Of a stretch of 64,000 bases of DNA, positions 1-7,944 are shown piece by piece. The translations under genes were made by a program, and so were the position numbers. Origin of the DNA: Candidatus Helarchaeota archaeon (GTDB lineage Archaea > Asgardarchaeota > Lokiarchaeia > Helarchaeales > HEL-GB-A); assembly GCA_013375455.1 (NCBI GenBank), contig JABXJT010000016.1, positions 1 through 64,000 of the forward strand. Direction: 5' to 3'. The notes beneath the pieces were generated by a model, which saw nothing but the letters and a program-made list of their open reading frames with translations, searched no databases and was not told where the DNA came from. How positions within the stretch are numbered: position 1 is the first letter of the stretch; each line of letters opens with the position of its first letter.

Positions 1-64
1 TCGGTGGGCAAAGGAGCTTGCTCGATTAGAAAAGAAGTGGGCGCTCCTCATAGGGCAAATTTAA
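1..64 (+). CDS. 3' end of an unidentified gene (partial)
   Basis: One frame is open from the window edge to a TAA at 62-64. It encodes a charged helical tail of about 20 residues ending in WALLIGQI. Amphipathic composition and a stop followed by a T-rich stretch make it a plausible gene end, but a piece this short cannot be identified. Low confidence. Confidence 0.35.
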   Translation, partial: RWAKELARLEKKWALLIGQI

Positions 65-196
65 AAAAGAAAATTAGTTTTTTTTAATTTTTAAAAAACG
101 ATATTATCTTAAATTCTTGGTTGTGCATTCTTGAATGGATTTTTATAAGTCTTAATGAATTAAAAGGATCTTTATGAACTTGTTACTGAGCCAGTG

Positions 197-1426
197 CTAT
201 TCTTCTTCCTGATAAAATGTTTTTTCAATATGGCTCATCTTGATGAAGGCTAATGGAATGATGCGCAAGCCGCAGATGATGGCAACGATGACATAAATAA
301 GCCACATAGGGAAGAACCCACCAATTGTCACGCCCATAACGATCCCGAAGTTGCTCATTGTGAGGAAGAGCGCGATCATGGTTCCAGCAGCTTTCGGATC
401 CGAGAGGTCATAAAAAAGCCCGGTATACGTCACGAACGAGAGCCCGCTGACGAACCCGTAGATGGCGTACAGGATCAGAAAGATCGGGTAGGTCAACATA
501 CCCGTAAAAATGAGATACGCCAGGATGATGGAGGGGACGATGTAGATGCTGCTGATGATGATGAGTAGCCGGTTCTTCTGGACCTTATCGATGAAGAAAT
601 ACCCCAGAAACCCCAGTACCGTGCCAAGTAAGGAAATGAAGAAAAGGGTGGCGATCAGTTCCTGCCACGTCACGAGAAACGTGGTGGCGATGAATGGTTC
701 GAGGGTAAGTTCCAATAGCCCTGCATCGATGTTGAGTAGAAACGCGAAGATTAACCCTGCTATCACGAACTGCTGCTGAGGTCCACCAAAATTCCGCTTG
801 ATGTCACTCCAAAGGCTCGGCGTCGGCTGGGACAGCTTCGGATCTTCCTTCAAAAAATAGATCAAGGCCAATGGGCCCACGGAAATGAGGGAAAAGACGG
901 AGAGTCCTATAAGTAAATTCATATTTAAGAGCCCCACAAGACCCGTGGCAAGTCCACCTCCCACGAAGATTCCAAAGAAGACCCAGATGGACGCGCCCGT
1001 GCGTCCTCGGAGGTTTTGGCTGGGTTTTGCGGTGATCACCAGCGTGTCGGTCATCACGTCCATAATTGCAATTCCTAGTGTCTGTAAGAACCAAATGATG
1101 AAAAAGAGGGCGAAGAAATCCAATGGATTAAGGGAAAGTAGGGGTAGGAAAATGATGTTCAAGAGTCCTCCAAGAATAAAATAGCCACGGCGCTTGCCAC
1201 GGAGGAAAGGAATGGGAAATTTATCTGAAATTGGTCCAATAAAAAACTTGAATATCATTGGGAGTAAGCTAAGTCCCCCGAAGATTCCATAAAGACGGGA
1301 ATCCAGCCCTAGACTATTGAAGAGTAATGGAAAGTAAGATAACGTTACGACGGTAATGATGGTCTCTATCATGTATACGGTAAAGAGTATGAACCGCCGA
1401 AACCAATTATTTTCTAGTGTGGGCAT
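197..1426 (-). CDS. MFS transporter, 12 TM
   Basis: A 409-residue polytopic membrane protein with about 12 hydrophobic helices in two halves. The loop after the second helix has the major facilitator superfamily signature form (GPISDKFPIPFLRGKRRGY): an aspartate followed by an Arg/Lys cluster. Length is usual for the family. The substrate cannot be read from sequence; the general look (long basic loop 2-3, FLRGKRR) recalls the AmpG/BT1/sugar-cation symporter-like MFS branches. It stands alone on the minus strand with its own ATG and an AT-rich upstream region. Base composition is somewhat more GC-rich than the genes to its right. Family call is firm, substrate unknown. Confidence 0.85.
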   Translation of the reverse strand: MPTLENNWFRRFILFTVYMIETIITVVTLSYFPLLFNSLGLDSRLYGIFGGLSLLPMIFKFFIGPISDKFPIPFLRGKRRGYFILGGLLNIIFLPLLSLNPLDFFALFFIIWFLQTLGIAIMDVMTDTLVITAKPSQNLRGRTGASIWVFFGIFVGGGLATGLVGLLNMNLLIGLSVFSLISVGPLALIYFLKEDPKLSQPTPSLWSDIKRNFGGPQQQFVIAGLIFAFLLNIDAGLLELTLEPFIATTFLVTWQELIATLFFISLLGTVLGFLGYFFIDKVQKNRLLIIISSIYIVPSIILAYLIFTGMLTYPIFLILYAIYGFVSGLSFVTYTGLFYDLSDPKAAGTMIALFLTMSNFGIVMGVTIGGFFPMWLIYVIVAIICGLRIIPLAFIKMSHIEKTFYQEEE

Positions 1427-1515
1427 CGAATTTAACCTTTCGTAACGATATTATTCTGAATATTCAATTAATAGAACAATTGCAATTATTAATGTTGTTA
1501 TCAAATAGATTGAAT

Positions 1516-3000
1516 TTACTGCTTCAATAAAGCTTTGTATTTATGTATTTTTAAGAAACGAGCCTTACGATCCTTATGAGTCACGCCATCTGTTGTTTGG
1601 TAAGTATAGGCATTGATGCTTTTTGGACCTAATTGAATTGGTTTGAGGAGTTCTGAGTGAAATATTGGCACGCCTGACATTAAAGTAAAGACACTAACAA
1701 CAATATTGTGAATATGAGAGATATTTAGCTCAATGAACTTAGTAGTTTTTTGAAATTCTTGAGAAGTCTCCCCAGGAAATCCTACCATAAAATATAATGA
1801 CGGTTTGATTTGATTTTTACTACATATTTCTAAAAACATACCAGCACGTGAAATATCGATATTTTTATCCATTAATTGCAGGACTTTTGGACTAGCTGAT
1901 TCAATCCCAATATCACAATCTGTTAACCCGAGTTTCCGAAAAAGTAGGAGTTTTTTTGGATTTAACTCATTAAGTCGGCAATTTCCACCCCAGTTAACAT
2001 GAAATCCTTCTTTAAATAAGCGTTCAAGGGCTTTGACTAGTGATGGTGATGAAGAAAAGGAATTGTCACTAAAGTCGATTCGTGAAATTCCGAGAGATTC
2101 TCTGTAATATTTTATTTCATCAAAGATTTTTTTAACACTTTTGGAGCGATATGAACCCCAAATAAGTGGTTCATTACAGAAAGTACAATTGTAAATGCAG
2201 CCTTTTGAAGTCAGCATATCGATCGATTTTAATTGATGAAGACTGTTTCCATTTTCAACCAATTCAAAATTCGGTATCGGAAGTTGATTTAAATCGAGAA
2301 GGGCTGGGGGTGCGGTTTTGTGAATACCATCTTGAGTTTTGAAATAAATTCCAGGGATAGCTTCTTTGGGAATTATACCCTTGAGATAAGATATGATTCG
2401 CTCTAATGGGATCTCCCCTTCAGCATGATAGACCGTGAAGTCTATATCATCTACATGAGCATATAATAAAGCACGATAATGAGGGGAAGCTTCAGGACCT
2501 CCCACGATTATAATGGCTTCGGGTTTTTTCTGCTTAAGCCGTTTAATCACGTATAAACTCGCAATGGCATTACCTAATAAAAGCGAAAATCCATATGCTA
2601 AAGTATCAAGATTTGCTAATTCCTCTGCATGAGAGTCCAAAGTCTTTTTAGTTAATGCAATTTGATCATTGAATTCATTGAAAATGGGCTCATACAAATT
2701 AGAACAGACAGGACAAAGAGATTTAATAAGAAATTGACCATTCTTCTGGCTTATGATATCATTAAACCCTAGCCAATTGGATGCACCCCATAGCGGATAC
2801 AGGGATAAACTCAATTGATTTACGAGAGGACTGACAATCGTGAATTTTTCTAATTCCTTTTGATAAAACTGAATCCCGTAATCATAACAAATGACTTCAT
2901 ACTGTCTGCTGTTTAAATACGATGCAAGAGATGCTAAATGTAAGGAAGGACATTTCTGAGTGTAAGCCGGTAGAGAAACGAGGACAAGATCAAATTCCAT
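1516..3000 (-). CDS. B12-binding domain radical SAM protein
   Basis: A 494-residue protein. Residues 1-210 form a cobalamin-binding-like Rossmann domain (VGGPEAS near 166-172), but the DxHxxG cobalt-ligand motif is not evident. A radical SAM TIM barrel follows, with the 4Fe-4S motif CIYNCTFC (Cys268, Cys272, Cys275). The later MVGFPGET segment is typical of the B12-dependent radical SAM class that includes methyltransferases and cyclases. An extra CPVC pair near residues 96-99 could bind metal. It lies 33 bp downstream of the coiled-coil gene cluster that starts with the MglA-like GTPase and may be its last gene. The reaction cannot be predicted. Confidence 0.88.
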   Translation of the reverse strand: MEFDLVLVSLPAYTQKCPSLHLASLASYLNSRQYEVICYDYGIQFYQKELEKFTIVSPLVNQLSLSLYPLWGASNWLGFNDIISQKNGQFLIKSLCPVCSNLYEPIFNEFNDQIALTKKTLDSHAEELANLDTLAYGFSLLLGNAIASLYVIKRLKQKKPEAIIIVGGPEASPHYRALLYAHVDDIDFTVYHAEGEIPLERIISYLKGIIPKEAIPGIYFKTQDGIHKTAPPALLDLNQLPIPNFELVENGNSLHQLKSIDMLTSKGCIYNCTFCNEPLIWGSYRSKSVKKIFDEIKYYRESLGISRIDFSDNSFSSSPSLVKALERLFKEGFHVNWGGNCRLNELNPKKLLLFRKLGLTDCDIGIESASPKVLQLMDKNIDISRAGMFLEICSKNQIKPSLYFMVGFPGETSQEFQKTTKFIELNISHIHNIVVSVFTLMSGVPIFHSELLKPIQLGPKSINAYTYQTTDGVTHKDRKARFLKIHKYKALLKQ

Positions 3001-3033
3001 TTAAATTCCAAAATTAAAATTGAGTTTTTTGAA

Positions 3034-3363
3034 TTAGATGACTTCATCTAATTTTTCTTTTAGTTGGGTTAAAGCGTTTTGGAATTCTAAAAACCAAATT
3101 CCATCCTGTATATCATTTATAGACTCGCTTACTGTTAGGATGACTTTCTGTAAGGTGTCTCTATCTTTAAGTTCCGAAACAATCCCTTGTAATTTTTTTA
3201 GATTCTGAACAAGGATCATATTTTTTTGACCTACAGAGGTGAGAAATTCCTGAAAAGTCTGTTCAATGCGAGACAGCTTCTTATTAATTTCCTCGACCTT
3301 AGAATAAATATCATTTAAAGCTTCTGCCATCATGGGCAAAAACCGGGAACTATCTGGCTTCAA
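3034..3363 (-). CDS. small coiled-coil protein, unknown function
   Basis: A 109-residue, almost wholly helical protein with heptad-like hydrophobic spacing from about residue 15 to the end. There is no signal peptide, membrane span or cysteine. Its C-terminal part (DIQDGIWFLEFQNALTQLKEKLDEV) resembles in spacing the end of the coil region of the Lys/Pro-rich gene just upstream, so the short coil proteins of this block may be related. It sits 18 bp after the 102-residue gene on the same strand. I do not recognise the family. Co-location with an MglA-like GTPase suggests a scaffold or effector, which is inference. Confidence 0.7.
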   Translation of the reverse strand: MKPDSSRFLPMMAEALNDIYSKVEEINKKLSRIEQTFQEFLTSVGQKNMILVQNLKKLQGIVSELKDRDTLQKVILTVSESINDIQDGIWFLEFQNALTQLKEKLDEVI

Positions 3364-3381
3364 TTTTCTAACCTCTATCGC

Positions 3382-3690
3382 TTATTGTTTTTGTTTTAGT
3401 TGTTTAACTGCTTCAGTTATTTCATTGATTAATTTTTGTATTTTTTCTGGATTCAATTGAGTCCGAAAGGTATCTACCATTTGACCCATAGTTTGTTTAA
3501 CCTTTTTGAGATCTGAAACTTTCATCAAGTCTTCTAAAGTGTTTGTTAAATCTTCGATTTGTGTTGAAAGTTGCGCCATTGAATTGTCCACATTGAAACC
3601 AATTTTCTCAATGATGGTATTAACATTTTCAATCCTATTGGCTAACTCCAAGAAAGCGTTTTTAATCGAATTAAACATGTCTTCAGCCAT
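3382..3690 (-). CDS. small coiled-coil protein, unknown function
   Basis: A 102-residue helical protein. Nearly every third or fourth residue is hydrophobic between positions 5 and 100, consistent with a long coiled coil that oligomerises. It starts at an ATG (MAEDMFNS) 24 bp after the stop of the preceding gene, and the next gene follows after 18 bp, so it is probably translated from one transcript with its neighbours. No catalytic motif is visible. It is best described as a structural member of the GTPase-associated coiled-coil block. Confidence 0.7.
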   Translation of the reverse strand: MAEDMFNSIKNAFLELANRIENVNTIIEKIGFNVDNSMAQLSTQIEDLTNTLEDLMKVSDLKKVKQTMGQMVDTFRTQLNPEKIQKLINEITEAVKQLKQKQ

Positions 3691-3714
3691 AACTCATCAA
3701 GCTCGCTCAGATAC

Positions 3715-4278
3715 CTAGCTTCCAAAGAACGATGAAGGTTTAAGCAGATGATCACCTTCATCTTTAGCCTCTTCGGCTTTTTCAGGTTTTTTCTTTTCAG
3801 GGGGTGCTTTAGGAGGTTTAGGGGGCGTTTTGCCCTTTTTCTTTGTCGTTTTAGGTGGTGCTTCCTCATCTGCAGCTACTTTTTCAGCCTTGTCCTTCTT
3901 CTTTCCTCCAGGAACCGTTTCTAATTCTTTTATCAAGGTCTGAATTGATAATATTTGCATGGATTGTTGTAATTTTGTTATAATGTCAGGTAGGAGAGTC
4001 GTGAGGTCGCCCATCTCGCCTCCAACATTACTAATTTTATCTAAGAATTTTTGTTCTAATGAGGGGAGCGCTTTTTTAACAACGGCAACGAATCCTGATT
4101 CAATTTTTTTATCAATGAGATCAAGCTTATCTAGCATTTCAGTCATAAATTTTGTTGATTCAGTAACAGCCTTCTCTATTCTCTTCAAGGTTTGTACTGA
4201 ATCTTCTAAAATTCCAGTTAATACTTGCATTAAGTTGCCTTCAGCCCCAGGAGATGAGCTACCACTTGGAGGATTCAT
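3715..4278 (-). CDS. coiled-coil protein with Lys/Pro-rich tail
   Basis: About 187 residues from the preferred ATG at 4278 (MNPPSG), which has an AAGAAGGT ribosome site just upstream. An upstream in-frame ATG at 4371 would add 31 residues and overlap the previous gene by 31 bp, and has no clear ribosome site. Residues 20-125 form amphipathic helices. A Lys-, Pro- and Ala-rich low-complexity stretch (PPKTTKKKGKTPPKPPKAPP) then gives a basic flexible tail that could contact nucleic acid, acidic lipid or a partner. The function is unknown. It is the third gene after the MglA-like GTPase. Confidence 0.68.
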   Translation of the reverse strand: MNPPSGSSSPGAEGNLMQVLTGILEDSVQTLKRIEKAVTESTKFMTEMLDKLDLIDKKIESGFVAVVKKALPSLEQKFLDKISNVGGEMGDLTTLLPDIITKLQQSMQILSIQTLIKELETVPGGKKKDKAEKVAADEEAPPKTTKKKGKTPPKPPKAPPEKKKPEKAEEAKDEGDHLLKPSSFFGS

Positions 4279-4340
4279 AGCTAGACCTTCTTTGTAGTAT
4301 AAAAACCATTCATTTAATTTAATTTTTTCACTTTTTCTTT

Positions 4341-5171
4341 TCAGGCTGATACCTTGCTCGCTGTAAGCCATGCTTCGGTTAACAATTTTGAGTATAAATC
4401 ACAGATTTTTGAATCAGAAGAAGAGATTCCAATATAATCTTTGTTTTCGGATTCTGCAACTAAACAGACTTCCTCTGCATCTCGTTCTATTCCCCACCGA
4501 TCCGATTTGGAATAATTCCGGAATTCTACGTGGGGAAATTTGTGAATGAACTCTCGGTGAAATTTATTAGCAAGATCAAATGCTGTTGCGATCCTCGTAT
4601 CAATTTTTGGGTTTTCTGGAATATTTAATTGCTTCAAATCGTCGAATGATGGAACGATAAGAAGAATTCTAAATTTTGAGTTCTTTAAAAGGCGATTAAC
4701 TTCTTTTATAGTTTCCATTTTTCCAACGATAAATTTTTGGAGGGTGCCTTCAGTCGTTAGACCCGCCTCTTCAGCCCTCTTACCTTTGAGAATTTTATCT
4801 TTTTCTACAATTTCTTTTTGTTGGGTTATGACCGTATCTTCTAGAACCTGAAGTTTCGATTTTAATTCACCAATATCTCCGTGTTCAGATTTGATGCTAT
4901 TTAACTCATCCTCTAGCGCGATATTCTCCTCTTGTATCTGTTGAAGGGCAGTTCTTAGCCGATTATTGGTCTGTTCATGCTCTTCCATTTTGGAGTGTAA
5001 TTCATCTATTTGTGAAGCGATGGCCTCGTCTTGTGAAGATTTCATTTTTTCTCTAAGTTTTTCATATTCTTTCGATGATTCCTTCATTTTAGCGAATTCG
5101 TCTTCAAATTCCAATATTTTTTTCTCTTTTTCCTCAAAATCAGCAATTATATTTGTACGTTCCGAATTCAT
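4341..5171 (-). CDS. coiled-coil protein with TrmB/PLD-like C-terminal domain
   Basis: A 276-residue protein. Residues 1-140 form an acidic coiled coil. Residues 150-276 form an alpha/beta domain with the run RILLIVPSFDDL and, later, RWGIERDAEEVCLVA and IGISSSDSKICDLY. This pattern matches the phospholipase D-like C-terminal domain found in archaeal TrmB-type regulators. There is no N-terminal winged helix, so it is not a normal TrmB repressor; the coil takes that place. It has an ATG start with GGGGTG upstream and lies 18 bp after the 388-residue gene. I infer a ligand-sensing or scaffold role; the domain match is by eye. Confidence 0.65.
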   Translation of the reverse strand: MNSERTNIIADFEEKEKKILEFEDEFAKMKESSKEYEKLREKMKSSQDEAIASQIDELHSKMEEHEQTNNRLRTALQQIQEENIALEDELNSIKSEHGDIGELKSKLQVLEDTVITQQKEIVEKDKILKGKRAEEAGLTTEGTLQKFIVGKMETIKEVNRLLKNSKFRILLIVPSFDDLKQLNIPENPKIDTRIATAFDLANKFHREFIHKFPHVEFRNYSKSDRWGIERDAEEVCLVAESENKDYIGISSSDSKICDLYSKLLTEAWLTASKVSA

Positions 5172-5189
5172 CCTAATTTACACCCCATT

Positions 5190-6356
5190 TCAAGATAAAT
5201 TTTCAACCTTAAATTTTCGTGAAATATCTTGCCATTTTGCTTGAAGTTCTTCAATATACTTGTTCTCTATTAAATTTTGCTCTTTTATTCGGTTTATTCC
5301 ACGAGTCATTATTTTATTTGCGTCTTCCTTTAAAAATAAATTTTGTGCCTTGCATAATCCTTCTACTTGATTTCGAACTGCGGCATGCGTCTCGAGAGCT
5401 GATTCAACTCTCTCTTTCAGAATGGAATAAAATGATGAGTGAAAAGAATCAACCGGTATTTTCCTAATAGACTTTTTTTCCTCGGAAAGAACGGAGGGAG
5501 GCAATAATAAAAATTTTTTAGTATTATTGGGTAGTTTTATCGCTGCCAAATACATTGCAATCCAAATCTCAGTATATGGAACTACTAAATTCAAAGCTTG
5601 GCCTGATATTGCCCAATGAAATAAATATTCTATCTCACTTCGGCAATTCCAAATAATTTCAAAGATTTTTTCATTTAATGTATCAAATTGGGCATCGATT
5701 TGTTCTTGCTCGTTGACTGTTTGTGACATTGAGTGAGAGGTACGCCATTCATCGATTTTTTTTTCGATTCTCCTTTGTAAAGAGTGCCATTTTGATATGG
5801 TTTCTTCGATATTTCTTAAAGCCTGGTTATATTGGTTTGCAATATCAATCATATCATCTGTTGATATAATTGGATCCAGTTCCACGGCGGTAATTGGTTT
5901 ATCTGTGGCCAATTTTATGATGGGAACTAACCCATTTAGTATCTCTGGACCGATAATGCCCTTAATAATGAGGTCTTTTTTTATCGAAGTTTTAATCTCT
6001 TTTACCCACCCTGAAAGAAGTTCTAGTCTAGATTGATGGTCATCGGTTTGCTGCTTTAACCCAGACAGGATTTTGCTATCAGGCGGGAGGAACTGTGTAT
6101 TTTTGAATTGCAAATCAAAAAAGAATTTCATGCGGTCAATCCCAATATAATTTTCAGGGCCTGCCTGAATGAGACTAACCGGCCATAAGATTTTCGAGAA
6201 GAACTCATACTCGCCTTTGCGATATTGCTCGTGGCGCCGTTTATCATATTCCATCAATGCAAACATCAGCGCTAATTCCATGTCGGTGGTGACCATCATT
6301 AGATCTCTTTCATGGACTAGCGCAGGAGCAATCATTCCTCTCATGATCAAAGCCAC
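5190..6356 (-). CDS. hypothetical helical protein in the MglA-like GTPase block
   Basis: A 388-residue cytoplasmic protein with a GTG start (an ATG four codons in, at 6344, is equally possible). The N-terminal 80 residues look alpha/beta (a short strand, then MELALMFALMEYDKRR). Residues 110-280 and 320-388 are predominantly helical with heptad-like spacing. No known catalytic motif, signal peptide or membrane span is seen. It lies 124 bp downstream of the MglA-like GTPase and 18 bp upstream of the next coiled-coil gene. I do not recognise the family. Position suggests a GTPase partner. Confidence 0.68.
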   Translation of the reverse strand: MALIMRGMIAPALVHERDLMMVTTDMELALMFALMEYDKRRHEQYRKGEYEFFSKILWPVSLIQAGPENYIGIDRMKFFFDLQFKNTQFLPPDSKILSGLKQQTDDHQSRLELLSGWVKEIKTSIKKDLIIKGIIGPEILNGLVPIIKLATDKPITAVELDPIISTDDMIDIANQYNQALRNIEETISKWHSLQRRIEKKIDEWRTSHSMSQTVNEQEQIDAQFDTLNEKIFEIIWNCRSEIEYLFHWAISGQALNLVVPYTEIWIAMYLAAIKLPNNTKKFLLLPPSVLSEEKKSIRKIPVDSFHSSFYSILKERVESALETHAAVRNQVEGLCKAQNLFLKEDANKIMTRGINRIKEQNLIENKYIEELQAKWQDISRKFKVENLS

Positions 6357-6480
6357 TTTGTTATTCGAGATTCCATATTTTATTAATTTATCTATGACAC
6401 TTCAATAAATAGTTAAGTAAAACGGAAAATGCAGAAAAATTGGCTATTAAATTGCTTGAAGAAGTAGGGAAATTCCAGAT

Positions 6481-7092
6481 TTATTGATTTCTTATTCGAT
6501 TATAATAATTCAATACCGCATCGCGTGCTAGCTGCTGGAAAGCCCGCTTGATATTGAGTCCTTGAATTGCAATCGTGTCATACACTTGAACTTCAAGTTC
6601 ATCCCCCGTCAAAGGGCTCATAACCTTATCTACCCCTTTTTCTTTAAGTAATTCAAGGACTTGAACGCGTTTAACGATATTTGGTAAATCCTGCTTATTA
6701 ACCATAACAATTATAGGGATTTTCTTCCCCAAAGTACCACCTAGATGTTCAATTAACTCTTCTAGGCTCCATATATTCTCTTCCCACTGCTCTCGCTGCG
6801 CGTCCCACACGAAGATTATGCCATCCACGCCATTCAAGATGGTTTTTCGTTGGAATTTGTGCCTGCGCTGCCCTGCGACGGTGTAAATTTGCAATTTGAC
6901 GTTTGCAATGCCAGCCACCATTCGATCAAAGAATAATGTTCGTCCCGTGGGGTCTACAATCGATTGCATTTTCCCCTCAGCCAGCCCCTCCTTTTTGAAA
7001 ATCCACTTGACCGCCGTGGTCTTGCCCCCGAGGCTCGGCCCCCAATAAACAATCTTGAAATATAATTTTCCGTCGGCACCGCGGCTGGGCAT
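6481..7092 (-). CDS. MglA-like Ras-superfamily GTPase
   Basis: A 203-residue small GTPase. The G1 loop is GPSLGGKT (residues 18-25), the G3 region is TVAGQ (71-75) and the G4 motif is NKQD (132-135). A Thr in place of the usual G3 Asp, with the YTVAGQ context, is characteristic of the MglA family, prokaryotic polarity GTPases that need an MglB (roadblock) activator. There is no C-terminal cysteine for lipidation. It is the first gene of a minus-strand block of coiled-coil proteins, preceded by a 194 bp AT-rich spacer that probably holds the promoter. It is the window's only MglA-type GTPase; the other five are Rab/Ras-like. Confidence 0.85.
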   Translation of the reverse strand: MPSRGADGKLYFKIVYWGPSLGGKTTAVKWIFKKEGLAEGKMQSIVDPTGRTLFFDRMVAGIANVKLQIYTVAGQRRHKFQRKTILNGVDGIIFVWDAQREQWEENIWSLEELIEHLGGTLGKKIPIIVMVNKQDLPNIVKRVQVLELLKEKGVDKVMSPLTGDELEVQVYDTIAIQGLNIKRAFQQLARDAVLNYYNRIRNQ

Positions 7093-7286
7093 TTTAAATC
7101 AAACCTTTTGAACTATACTTTGTATAAAGAATTTAACGATCAATCATTTAAAGGTGTTTTTCAATCTTTAAGAAATTATCCAAATTTTTAATTTTATTAA
7201 TCTTCTTTGTATTATAATTTTTTGATTGATTGCGAAAACCACAATAGAGCTTTGCGAAATTATTGTAACAGGGTTTTTAGTTTTAA

Positions 7287-7943
7287 TTACATTGAGTCTA
7301 TTATTGTCTTTCCAAGTTCGATCCCATAATCGAAAGCTCTGAGATTTTCTTCAGGGTTAGGAATTTTTTCACGGATTATGGCTTTAATGGAACTTAATTT
7401 GAGGGGGATCTGGTTAGTTGCGTAAGCAACCCCAAGGATTATTATATTTGTGCGTAAAACGTCACCAAAGCGTTCAATAGCTATTGTTGAGGCATCAACC
7501 GTGATAATTTTTGAGGAACCTGAAATGTCTTTAATGGCATCAATAATCGTTTCAATAGAAGGATATTCCATTAAGCCGGCTATGACCGCACAAGGAGGGA
7601 CGGTCCGGGTATTCAATATAATGAAGGATTTTTCTGAGAGGTATAAAGCGTTTCTGAGAAGTTCTACTGGCTCGACTCCGATTGCTAAGTCGGCGTCTCC
7701 GTAATATAGTGTGGGTGAAGTCATTAAGAGGTCATTATATTCTTCATCCTCAAGGATTAGAAAGCGCGTATAAACGTCAGTGGCCCCTTCACGTTGACTA
7801 AGGCCATGTTTTTCAGCACCAATGATCTTTTTGATATTTCCACCTTGTAGCTTTTCGCTTAAGGCCGCGTTTTCAAGGATGCGTTTGAGGAGCATAACTC
7901 CCTGCCCACCAATTCCACAAATAATTGCGTTCCAGATTCGCAT
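7287..7943 (-). CDS. iorB: indolepyruvate:ferredoxin oxidoreductase, beta subunit
   Basis: A 218-residue protein beginning ICGIGGQGVMLLKRIL, the glycine-rich start of the gamma-type domain of 2-oxoacid:ferredoxin oxidoreductases. Its length and its place directly after iorA, with one base between the iorA stop and this ATG, identify it as IorB. With IorA it oxidises aryl pyruvates (from Trp, Phe and Tyr transamination) to aryl-acetyl-CoA and reduces ferredoxin in the cytoplasm, a step of archaeal peptide fermentation. Translational coupling to iorA is likely. Confidence 0.92.
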   Translation of the reverse strand: MRIWNAIICGIGGQGVMLLKRILENAALSEKLQGGNIKKIIGAEKHGLSQREGATDVYTRFLILEDEEYNDLLMTSPTLYYGDADLAIGVEPVELLRNALYLSEKSFIILNTRTVPPCAVIAGLMEYPSIETIIDAIKDISGSSKIITVDASTIAIERFGDVLRTNIIILGVAYATNQIPLKLSSIKAIIREKIPNPEENLRAFDYGIELGKTIIDSM

Positions 7944-7944
7944 T

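Noticed and set aside
804..1184. Opposing open frames inside the first MFS gene
   Set aside because: They are shadows of the membrane-protein frame and show no family pattern.
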